Below, one piece after another: positions 38,999-45,898 of a DNA stretch of 64,000 nt (positions are counted from its first letter, which is position 1; every line of letters begins with the position of its first letter). Source of the DNA: Aidingimonas halophila (lineage in GTDB: Bacteria > Pseudomonadota > Gammaproteobacteria > Pseudomonadales > Halomonadaceae). Below the pieces are notes generated by a model that saw nothing but the letters and a program-made list of their open reading frames with translations, had not been told where the DNA came from and did no database searches. Where the stretch lies: assembly GCF_900106955.1 (NCBI RefSeq), contig NZ_FNNI01000005.1, forward strand, positions 310,001-374,000, read 5' to 3'. Position numbers and translations under genes: made by a program.

Positions 38999-39873
38999 CG
39001 CTGATTCTCACGCTGGTCGTTCTGGCAGGTTGTGCTGCCCCGTCTCCGGGTACGTCGCGCTTGAAATCCATTACCGGTCAATGGATCGAGGTACAACGTG
39101 GCGACACACTGGGCGCCATCGCCAGGCGCGCCGGTGTGCCCGTGGAGCGGCTGTCGCGGTTCAACCCGGATACGGATCCGGACAGACTTCTCATAGGGCA
39201 ACGTCTGCTCGTTCCCACCCAGCAGGAACGCGCTCCGAGAGATGGCCCCTATCGCTATCAAGTCCGACCCGGCGATACCTATACCGCCATTGCACAACAT
39301 TTCGATACCCGGACATCACGTATCCAGAAAGCCAACCCACGCGTGGAGCCGACGCAACTGGCGGTCGGCCAGCTGATCCAGGTTCCATTGGCCAAGACAT
39401 CCTCTCGTCCGTCCTCTTCGACGCCTCAAAAACCGGAGACGCCGGCGGTCGCCTCCACATCGTCTCCCGAGTCATCCGATGACAACGAGCCACCCGACAA
39501 TACCCAAGACTGGTCCTGGCCACTCGATGATTACCGGATCGAACGTGACTACGGCAAGAATCAGCATGGCACCTTGCAACCCATGTTGCTGGCCACGACA
39601 CAAGGCGCACATGCCAGAGCCGTCGCCGATGGCGACGTCAAGTTCGCAGGCAGCATGAGGCAGTTGGGGCGCGTGGTCATCATCCATCATCCCAATAATC
39701 TGCAGAGTGTGTATGCACAGTGCGATACATTGGATGTCGATGCCGGCAGTACCATCGAACAGAACAGTCCGGTCTGCAAAGTGGCGAGGAACAACGTGAC
39801 GCAGCGCTACGACTTGCTCTTCGACATGCGTCGGGGAGGAAAGCCAATGGACCCGCAACGCCTGCTGCCGTAA
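38944..39873 (+). CDS. Lipoprotein with two LysM domains and a degenerate LytM (M23) domain
   Basis: A 309-residue NlpD-like protein. The N-terminal signal ends in a lipobox, VVLAGC (Cys30). LysM domains at ~47-92 and ~104-148 should bind peptidoglycan. After a Ser/Pro/Thr linker comes a LytM-like domain (from ~190). Its zinc ligands are missing: HGTLQ where HxxxD is expected and RYDLLFDMR in place of the HxH strand. It is thus probably an amidase activator like NlpD/EnvC rather than an endopeptidase. It starts inside the acyltransferase gene. Confidence 0.8.
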   Translation: MAECPVARQGSSHRYLLVTLILTLVVLAGCAAPSPGTSRLKSITGQWIEVQRGDTLGAIARRAGVPVERLSRFNPDTDPDRLLIGQRLLVPTQQERAPRDGPYRYQVRPGDTYTAIAQHFDTRTSRIQKANPRVEPTQLAVGQLIQVPLAKTSSRPSSSTPQKPETPAVASTSSPESSDDNEPPDNTQDWSWPLDDYRIERDYGKNQHGTLQPMLLATTQGAHARAVADGDVKFAGSMRQLGRVVIIHHPNNLQSVYAQCDTLDVDAGSTIEQNSPVCKVARNNVTQRYDLLFDMRRGGKPMDPQRLLP

Positions 39874-39971
39874 CTCCCCCAGGATAATGTCATCATTCGT
39901 TCACACTCCTGTCGGCAAGCTGTCATGTCCCGGCGCGACGCTACGGTCATGCACATCGTCAGGAGATAGCC

Positions 39972-41129
39972 ATGCGCGTTTGCCTGGTCAGCGAAACGTG
40001 GACACCGGATGTCAACGGAGTTGCCCATACCCTCAACCAGCTAAGCAGGGTACTAACCCAACGTGATGTCTCCCTGCAACTGATTCGCCCTCGCCCGCGG
40101 GGAGAAACGCAACGCGCTGACAACGTACAAGCAGAGCTGCAGGTTCGTCCTCTGCCACTACCCGGGTATGATGCCGTCCAACTGGGACTGTGCAGAGCCA
40201 GGTATATCATGTCGTTCTGGCGTCAACAGTGCCCTTCCGTCGTCTATATTGCGACCGAAGGCCCTTTGGGGTGGGCGGCACTTCACGCCGCCAGACGTAT
40301 GGCTATTCCTGTCGTCAGTGGCTTTCACACCAACTTTGATCGTTATGCCAATGACTATGGTGTGGGATGGCTATCCGGCAGTATCCAGGCGGTCCTGCGT
40401 CATTTTCACAACCGTACGCAGATGACTCTGGTCCCCACCGAAGCCCAGGCCGCCCAGCTTCGCAACGATGGCTTTCATCATGTCCGTGTGCTCGGTCGCG
40501 GGATCGACAGTCGTCACTTTCATCCCCGCAAGCGAGATCCCGTGCTACGGCATCAATGGGGAGTGTCGGAGACGCAGCCCGTCGCCTTACATGTCGGACG
40601 CCTGGCAAACGAAAAGAATCTCGACCTGCTGGTCGAGAGCATTCACGCCATGCAGCGTGTTCAACCCGACCTGGTGACCGTCCTGGTAGGAGACGGGCCA
40701 ATGCGCAAGACACTGCAGGAACGGCTTCCAGACACCGTATTCACCGGTTTCATCGACAACCAGGAACTGGCAAGGCATTACGCCAGTGCCGACATCTTTC
40801 TCTTTCCTTCCTGTTCGGAAACCTATGGCAACGTGGTCATCGAGGCCATGGCCAGCGGTCTCGGCGTTATCGCCTTCGACGATGCCGCCGCCGCCGAATT
40901 GATCGATAACGATCACAACGGCATCAAGATCCCGTTGGGAGACAATGCAGATTTCGTCACCAAGGCCGTCATGCTGTGCCAGCATCCAGCCACCTACTCA
41001 CGGCTGGGTCATGCTGCACGGCAACGTGTCTTGTCACGCAGTTGGACACAAGTGGCGAATGAGTTCCTCGACACATTACAGCAAGTCCAGGAGGTGGCGG
41101 ATGACGCCTCGCATCCCTGCCGTCTTTGA
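39972..41129 (+). CDS. GT4-family glycosyltransferase
   Basis: A 385-residue GT-B glycosyltransferase. The N-terminus MRVCLVSETWTPDVNGVAHT resembles the MgtA/SqdX/Agt-type glycolipid and mannosyl transferases. GRGIDSRHFHP and HVGRLANEKNLD lead into the donor domain with the EX7E motif (SETYGNVVIEAMASG). It overlaps by 29 bases with a PAP2 phosphatase gene. The acceptor may be diacylglycerol, suggested only by family and neighbours. An AGGAG site precedes the ATG. Confidence 0.87.
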   Translation: MRVCLVSETWTPDVNGVAHTLNQLSRVLTQRDVSLQLIRPRPRGETQRADNVQAELQVRPLPLPGYDAVQLGLCRARYIMSFWRQQCPSVVYIATEGPLGWAALHAARRMAIPVVSGFHTNFDRYANDYGVGWLSGSIQAVLRHFHNRTQMTLVPTEAQAAQLRNDGFHHVRVLGRGIDSRHFHPRKRDPVLRHQWGVSETQPVALHVGRLANEKNLDLLVESIHAMQRVQPDLVTVLVGDGPMRKTLQERLPDTVFTGFIDNQELARHYASADIFLFPSCSETYGNVVIEAMASGLGVIAFDDAAAAELIDNDHNGIKIPLGDNADFVTKAVMLCQHPATYSRLGHAARQRVLSRSWTQVANEFLDTLQQVQEVADDASHPCRL

Positions 41130-41646
41130 ACGGCTAGACGCGCTTGAATGGCAACTATGTCAACGGCTGGCCAAGACCGGCAGCCAACGACGCTACTTGA
41201 TGGTACTGCGCGTTGCCAGCCGCCTCGGTGATTGGCCGCTCTGGGTCGCCTTGATTCTCGCCCAGCCCCTCTGGCACGGACCGGCGGGCTGGCAACTCAG
41301 CGTTCATTTCACCCTGAGTGCATTAGTCGCGATCGGCATCTATCGGTTGATCAAGACAAGGGCTTGTCGAGAGCGCCCTTCGATCACTTATCGAACCATT
41401 CCTTGCACCACCGCCGCACGTGACCGTTACAGTTTTCCCAGTGGTCATACCCTGCATGCAGTCATGTTCTCACTATTCACGGCAGCGACTGCGCCAATGG
41501 TGCTGATCGTCATCCTGCCATTGGCCTGTCTTATCGCGATGTCTCGTGTCGGACTGGGGCTCCATTACATCAGCGATGTCATTGGAGGCGCCATGCTCGG
41601 TGCAACACTCGCGATCGTTGCCTTGACCTGGTTGCCGGCGATATGA
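41101..41646 (+). CDS. PAP2-family membrane phosphatase
   Basis: A 181-residue integral membrane phosphatase with the three catalytic motifs: KTRACRERP (K85-x6-RP), PSGH (113-116) and SRVGLGLHYISD (SR-x5-H-x3-D, His155, Asp159). Possible substrates include phosphatidic acid, PGP and undecaprenyl diphosphate. The ATG at 41101 lies in the last codons of the glycosyltransferase gene with an AGGAGG-like site, so the two are translationally coupled and may act on the same lipid. Confidence 0.9.
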   Translation: MTPRIPAVFERLDALEWQLCQRLAKTGSQRRYLMVLRVASRLGDWPLWVALILAQPLWHGPAGWQLSVHFTLSALVAIGIYRLIKTRACRERPSITYRTIPCTTAARDRYSFPSGHTLHAVMFSLFTAATAPMVLIVILPLACLIAMSRVGLGLHYISDVIGGAMLGATLAIVALTWLPAI

Positions 41647-41694
41647 ACCGGTTGCTGGCTGACAGCCGTGCTGCTTCGTGGCAAGCTCGACGCC

Positions 41695-42306
41695 ATGATC
41701 GAATCACTGCAGCCTTGGCAATGTCTGCTCGCGCAGCCTCCGATATGGCACTATTCCGGCGTGCTGGGAGATGAGCATGCCACGCAATTGATGTATCGGT
41801 TGGACAGCGAATTGCCCTGGGAGCGCCCTTCGTTGACACTGTACGGTCGCCGACATGCCATTCCCCGGCAACAGGTATGGATGGGCGATAGCCATGCCAG
41901 CTATCGCTATTCCGGACGCGATTTCACACCGGCCCCCTGGCATCCGGGAGTCGCCGATCTCAAGCAACGTATCGAGTCATTACTCGCCGTCAGCCACCTC
42001 CCCTCCTGGCGTTTCAACAGTGTTCTCCTTAACCGCTACGAAGGAGGAGACGACAGGATGGGGTGGCATAGCGATGACGAGCCCGAACTCGGCGATGATC
42101 CCGTGGTGGCCGCTGTCAGTCTGGGGGCGGAACGTCCGTTGCGAATGCGCTGGAAGGACAAGCGTGCCGAGGCCTTCAACCTCTGGCTCCCCCATGATGG
42201 ATTGTTACTCATGGGACCCGGCACACAGCACTGGCTGCAACACGCTCTGCTGCCGAGACGTATCCCTGGATTGCGTATCAGCCTGACCTTCCGTCATGTC
42301 GAGTGA
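41695..42306 (+). CDS. AlkB-like 2-oxoglutarate/Fe(II) oxygenase
   Basis: A 203-residue protein with the AlkB-type jelly-roll motifs: LLNRYEGGDDRMGWHSDDE (His125, Asp127), distal His in QHWLQHALL, and C-terminal RISLTFR for 2-oxoglutarate. Family members remove alkyl groups from DNA or RNA; this one is closest to the ALKBH2/3-like short bacterial group. No good ribosome binding site is seen. A GTG nine codons upstream is an alternative start. It follows the PAP2 gene after 48 bases. Confidence 0.87.
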   Translation: MIESLQPWQCLLAQPPIWHYSGVLGDEHATQLMYRLDSELPWERPSLTLYGRRHAIPRQQVWMGDSHASYRYSGRDFTPAPWHPGVADLKQRIESLLAVSHLPSWRFNSVLLNRYEGGDDRMGWHSDDEPELGDDPVVAAVSLGAERPLRMRWKDKRAEAFNLWLPHDGLLLMGPGTQHWLQHALLPRRIPGLRISLTFRHVE

Positions 42307-42309
42307 TTT

Positions 42310-43422
42310 TCACCCGCGCCGGTAGCCCGGCGTCACGAACGGCATCTTGGCGATTTTCATGGGGAGCTTGCGTCCTCTGACCTCGGCATGGACCGAATTC
42401 CCCGCTTCGGCATACTCGACCGATACATACCCCATGGCAACAGGGTGTCCGACACTGGGGCCGAAACTTCCCGAAGTGACCTGACCGATAGCCTGACCAT
42501 CGGCATCGAACAGTTCCGCCCCTTCGCGAACTGGAGCACGCCCTTCCCCCATCAGACCGACGCGCTTTCGGGCGTGGTCCCTGGCCTCGATCTGATGAAG
42601 AATCACATCGGCCCCCGGGAAGCCGCCGGGACGCTCACCATCACGACGGCGCGGTTTGCCGACAGCCCATATCAATGAGGCTTCGACCGGCGTCGTCGTG
42701 GTATCGATGTCATGACCATAGAGACACAATCCCGCCTCCAGACGTAGCGAGTCACGTGCCCCCAACCCGATCGGCTCAACCTCTTCTTCCTCACAAAGCC
42801 GTCGTGCCAACGTGTCGCACGCGTCGGCCGGCACGGAAATCTCGAACCCATCCTCCCCGGTATAGCCACTACGACTGACCCATACCGGTATCCCGTCGAT
42901 CTCGAAGCGAGCATGCTCCATGAACACCAGGTCACACGCCGCGGGACACAACCGATGCATTACCGCTTCCGCTTTCGGCCCCTGTAACGCCAACAAGCCG
43001 CGGTCCAATTCCTCTACTCGATAGTCATTGCCCAGCCCGGTACGCAAATGGGCAATATCCTGTTCCTTGCATGCCGCATTGACCACGAGATAAAAATGGT
43101 CACCGGCATTGACCACCATCAGATCATCGAGGATCCCTCCTGAATCGTTGGTCATCAGGGAGTAGCGTTGCCGACCTTGCTCCAACCCGACGATATCCGC
43201 GGGCAGCAACGTCTCCAGGGCTTCCGCAACATTGGCGCCATGTACCAGCACTTGCCCCATATGGGACACATCGAACAAGCCGCACGCACTGCGTGTATGC
43301 TCATGCTCCTTCTTGACGCCCATCGGATACTGGACCGGCATTTCATAACCGGCAAAAGGCACCATCTTTCCGCCGTTGTCCTGATGAAACGCATACAGCG
43401 GCGTATGATTCAGTTCGCTCAT
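42310..43422 (-). CDS. gcvT: Glycine cleavage system T protein (aminomethyltransferase)
   Basis: A 370-residue T-protein that transfers the aminomethyl carbon to tetrahydrofolate and releases ammonia. Recognisable parts are MVPFAGYEMPVQYP, CGLFDVSHMGQ, GYTGEDGFEISVP and LRLEAGLCLYGHDID. The catalytic Asp lies in FDVSH. It is downstream of an AGCS amino acid carrier on the minus strand and separate from gcvHP, which are divergent from that carrier. Confidence 0.95.
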   Translation of the reverse strand: MSELNHTPLYAFHQDNGGKMVPFAGYEMPVQYPMGVKKEHEHTRSACGLFDVSHMGQVLVHGANVAEALETLLPADIVGLEQGRQRYSLMTNDSGGILDDLMVVNAGDHFYLVVNAACKEQDIAHLRTGLGNDYRVEELDRGLLALQGPKAEAVMHRLCPAACDLVFMEHARFEIDGIPVWVSRSGYTGEDGFEISVPADACDTLARRLCEEEEVEPIGLGARDSLRLEAGLCLYGHDIDTTTTPVEASLIWAVGKPRRRDGERPGGFPGADVILHQIEARDHARKRVGLMGEGRAPVREGAELFDADGQAIGQVTSGSFGPSVGHPVAMGYVSVEYAEAGNSVHAEVRGRKLPMKIAKMPFVTPGYRRG

Positions 43423-43468
43423 TATGGTCGTAATCCTCGCAATCGGTTGTCACGGAAAGTAGAAAAGG

Positions 43469-43490
43469 AACGGCGCCAAATGACGCCGTT
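43469..43490 (-). terminator. Hairpin between the AGCS carrier and gcvT
   Basis: AACGGCG (43469-43475) pairs with CGCCGTT (43484-43490). Read on the minus strand it is followed by CCTTTTCT, a short pyrimidine run. It may be a leaky terminator that sets gcvT expression below that of the transporter. Confidence 0.5.
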
Positions 43491-43500
43491 CATGACTCCT

Positions 43501-44880
43501 TCAACGATCGAGATCCTCGCCAGGCAGGACTTCCTTGCCAGCAAAGTAATCACTGGTCAGCTTGAAGACCACCGGTGACAGCAAGGCCAGCGCGATCAGG
43601 TTGGGAATAGCCATCATTGCGTTGAAGACACTGGCCATCAGCCATACGAAATCCAACGGCGCAACCGCTCCCGCCAGAATGGCGAGGATATAGACCACGC
43701 GGTAGATCTTGATGGAACCAACACCAAACAGGAATTCGAAGCACTTCTCTCCATAGAATGCCCAGCCAAGAATCGTCGTGAAGGCAAACACGGCCAGCGA
43801 GAAGGAGACGACGTATTGGCCAATTCCCGGCAATGTCGCATCAAAGGCCATCGATGTCAGTGCCGCCCCGGTTTCACCTGACGTCCATTCCGTGGTGGTC
43901 AGAATTGCCAGCGCGGTAATGCTGCACACCACGATGGTATCGATGAACGTACCCAGCATGGCAATCAACCCCTGACGTACCGGGTTCTTGGTCTGGGCAG
44001 CCGCATGAGCGATGGGAGCACTGCCAAGACCGGCCTCGTTGGAGAAGACCCCGCGAGCCACACCGAACTGGATCGCCTTGGCGACCGCAGCACCGGCAAA
44101 CCCGCCGGCCGCCGATACCGGTGTAAAGGCGTGGGTAAAGATCATGCCCAGCGCATTGCCGACCTGACTGATATTGATGAGCAGGACCAGCAACCCGCAA
44201 ACGAGGTACGCCACGGCCATGATCGGCACCAGCTTACCGGCAACTCGGGCAATACGCTTGATACCCCCCAGAATGACGGCACCGGCCAAGCCCATGATGA
44301 TGATTCCGGTCACCCAATGCGGGAGGTTGATCGTACTGGCAAGACCATCCGCTACCGAATTGGATTGCACGGTATTACCGATACCGAATGCGGCCACCGC
44401 CCCGAAGAAGGCAAACGCTCCGCCCAGCCAGGTCCACTTGCGCCCCAGGCCATTACGGATGTAATACATCGGCCCACCGACGTGATCGCCGGCTTCATCG
44501 ACTTGTCGATAACGCACGGCCAGCACGGCCTCCGAAAACTTGGTGGCCATCCCGACCAGCGCCGTAATCCACATCCAGAATACCGCGCCGGGTCCTCCCA
44601 GAAAGATCGCTGTAGCCACCCCGGCAATGTTACCGGTGCCGATCGTGGCAGACAGCGAGGTCATCAAGGCATTGAAAGGCGAGACTTCGCCCTCGCTCTC
44701 GTCTTCCTTGGTTGTCGTCCGGCCTTTCCAGAGCAGTCTGAAGCCCATCCCCAGTTTGCGGATCGGCATCGCTCTCAGTCCGGCCTGCAGATAGAGCCCT
44801 ACCCCCAACAGCAGTACCAGCATCAGGGGGCCCCACACCACGCCTTCAACAGCGGTCAAAAAACTCGTCAACGCTTCCAT
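43501..44880 (-). CDS. Alanine/glycine:cation symporter (AGCS family)
   Basis: A 459-residue sodium-coupled carrier with about eleven membrane helices. Family signatures include MTSLSATIGTGNIAGVATAI and FSNEAGLGSAPIAHAAAQT. AGCS carriers import alanine or glycine with Na+ or H+. The operon with gcvT and the divergent gcvHP make glycine the likely substrate. The ATG at 44880 has AGGGG upstream but at wide spacing. Confidence 0.92.
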   Translation of the reverse strand: MEALTSFLTAVEGVVWGPLMLVLLLGVGLYLQAGLRAMPIRKLGMGFRLLWKGRTTTKEDESEGEVSPFNALMTSLSATIGTGNIAGVATAIFLGGPGAVFWMWITALVGMATKFSEAVLAVRYRQVDEAGDHVGGPMYYIRNGLGRKWTWLGGAFAFFGAVAAFGIGNTVQSNSVADGLASTINLPHWVTGIIIMGLAGAVILGGIKRIARVAGKLVPIMAVAYLVCGLLVLLINISQVGNALGMIFTHAFTPVSAAGGFAGAAVAKAIQFGVARGVFSNEAGLGSAPIAHAAAQTKNPVRQGLIAMLGTFIDTIVVCSITALAILTTTEWTSGETGAALTSMAFDATLPGIGQYVVSFSLAVFAFTTILGWAFYGEKCFEFLFGVGSIKIYRVVYILAILAGAVAPLDFVWLMASVFNAMMAIPNLIALALLSPVVFKLTSDYFAGKEVLPGEDLDR

Positions 44881-45021
44881 TACATCTTATCCCCTTTAGT
44901 GGTTGTTGTTGTGCCACTCGATGGCCCGAGAAGCACTGGCGAACATACGACGTCTGCCGTACCAGGGCTGGACAGTCCGCTTACTGACAGAATGACCAGC
45001 CATTCAACCCGCGTAAGATAG

Positions 45022-45040
45022 CGAATCACACCATGATTCG
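45022..45040. promoter_or_regulatory. Inverted repeat in the AGCS upstream region
   Basis: CGAATCA-CACCA-TGATTCG is a perfect 7-bp inverted repeat with a 5-base spacer, 142 bases before the AGCS start. It is likely an operator or a small hairpin; the binding protein is unknown. Confidence 0.45.
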
Positions 45041-45195
45041 ACCACCCCACCATATAAAATCTCGTCTTACACTGTCTTATCGTGACATCGGCGCTACCAT
45101 CTTCCTAAACGCTAAACATAGCCCATTCTCCCGGTACACTCGATCACTCACTGCCAGTCCCGTGGAGACGCGGTACCCATTGACACCATGACGAA

Positions 45196-45219
45196 GAAAC
45201 TTGTTTCTTATTGGAAACA
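45196..45219. promoter_or_regulatory. Clustered GAAAC half-sites upstream of gcvH
   Basis: GAAAC-TT-GTTTC (45196-45207) is a 12-bp palindrome and TGTTTC-N6-GAAACA (45202-45219) a second, sharing its middle arm. The TGT-N12-ACA frame is like that of TyrR-family boxes. The distance to the proposed sigma-54 element (about 115 bases) suits an enhancer site. Confidence 0.45.
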
Positions 45220-45334
45220 TCGATACATTATGCCGCATCGGGAATGAACGACAAGTCGCTTCCTGCTCGGGCGACGACTGCACCGAGCTGGACGTCGAGA
45301 GCAAAGCCGGCCAACCTGTGTAAGACGGCCCGAC

Positions 45335-45350
45335 AGGGCCGGTCATTGCT
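45335..45350 (+). promoter_or_regulatory. Putative sigma-54 (-24/-12) promoter of gcvHP
   Basis: AGGGCCGGTCATTGCT has the required GG (45336-45337) and GC (45348-45349) ten bases apart, and a perfect TTGCT -12 element; three positions of the -24 box differ from consensus. The predicted start of transcription would lie around 45361, about 80 bases before gcvH. Inference from pattern only. Confidence 0.4.
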
Positions 45351-45440
45351 GACAAACCCCGGGCTGGCCACCGGATCGTATCGAGAGGATGCCATCCGGT
45401 AGCGCCAACGACAGAAACCGCTTTCGTATAGGAAATAGCA

Positions 45441-45836
45441 ATGAGCACGATTCCATCCAATCTGCGCTACACCGACAGCCACGAGTGGGTCCTCGACAAT
45501 GGTGACGGCACGGCCACCCTAGGCATTACCGATCATGCCCAGGAAGCATTGGGGGACGTTGTTTTCGTCGAGCTTCCGGAAGTCGGTCGTGAACTGGAGA
45601 CCGGTGAAGAGTTCGGCGTCATTGAGTCAGTCAAGGCCGCGTCCGATCTGTATAGCCCGCTGACCGGCGAGGTCGTCGAAATCAACGACGCACTCGAGGA
45701 TGCTCCCGAAGCCATCAACGAATCGCCTTATGAAGATGGATGGGTTGCCAAGGTGCAACTCAGCGACCGTGAGCAACTCGAATCCCTGCTCGATGCCGAT
45801 GCCTACTCTCGCATCGTCGAGGCCGAGCAGGAGTAA
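45441..45836 (+). CDS. gcvH: Glycine cleavage system H protein
   Basis: A 131-residue lipoyl carrier that shuttles the aminomethyl group between P, T and L proteins. The lipoylated Lys is in [13 protein letters not shown], and the N-terminus has RYTDSHEWV as usual. Length is standard. It is followed by gcvP after 62 bases. It is divergent from the AGCS-gcvT unit across a 560-base regulatory region. Confidence 0.97.
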   Translation: MSTIPSNLRYTDSHEWVLDNGDGTATLGITDHAQEALGDVVFVELPEVGRELETGEEFGVIESVKAASDLYSPLTGEVVEINDALEDAPEAINESPYEDGWVAKVQLSDREQLESLLDADAYSRIVEAEQE

Positions 45837-45845
45837 TGAATCAAT

Positions 45846-45874
45846 GGCACGGTCGCCGTCTTCCGGGCCGTGCC
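45846..45874 (+). other. Intercistronic hairpin between gcvH and gcvP
   Basis: GGCACGG (45846-45852) pairs with CCGTGCC (45868-45874), followed by CCTTATTTCC. This may stabilise the gcvH message or attenuate gcvP slightly. Confidence 0.4.
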
Positions 45875-45898
45875 CCTTATTTCCATTCAGGGTGTTTC

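Larger units (their letters stand above)
44881..45440. other. 560-base divergent regulatory region between AGCS-gcvT and gcvHP
   Basis: No convincing coding region. It holds a 19-base inverted repeat (45022), three GAAAC/GTTTC half-sites (45196-45219) and a sigma-54-like element (45335). I searched by eye for a glycine riboswitch next to either gene and found no recognisable aptamer core. Confidence 0.6.

Noticed and set aside
44881-45440. Glycine riboswitch in the gcv divergent region
   Set aside because: I looked on both strands for the conserved glycine aptamer cores and found no convincing match. A covariance-model search would settle it.
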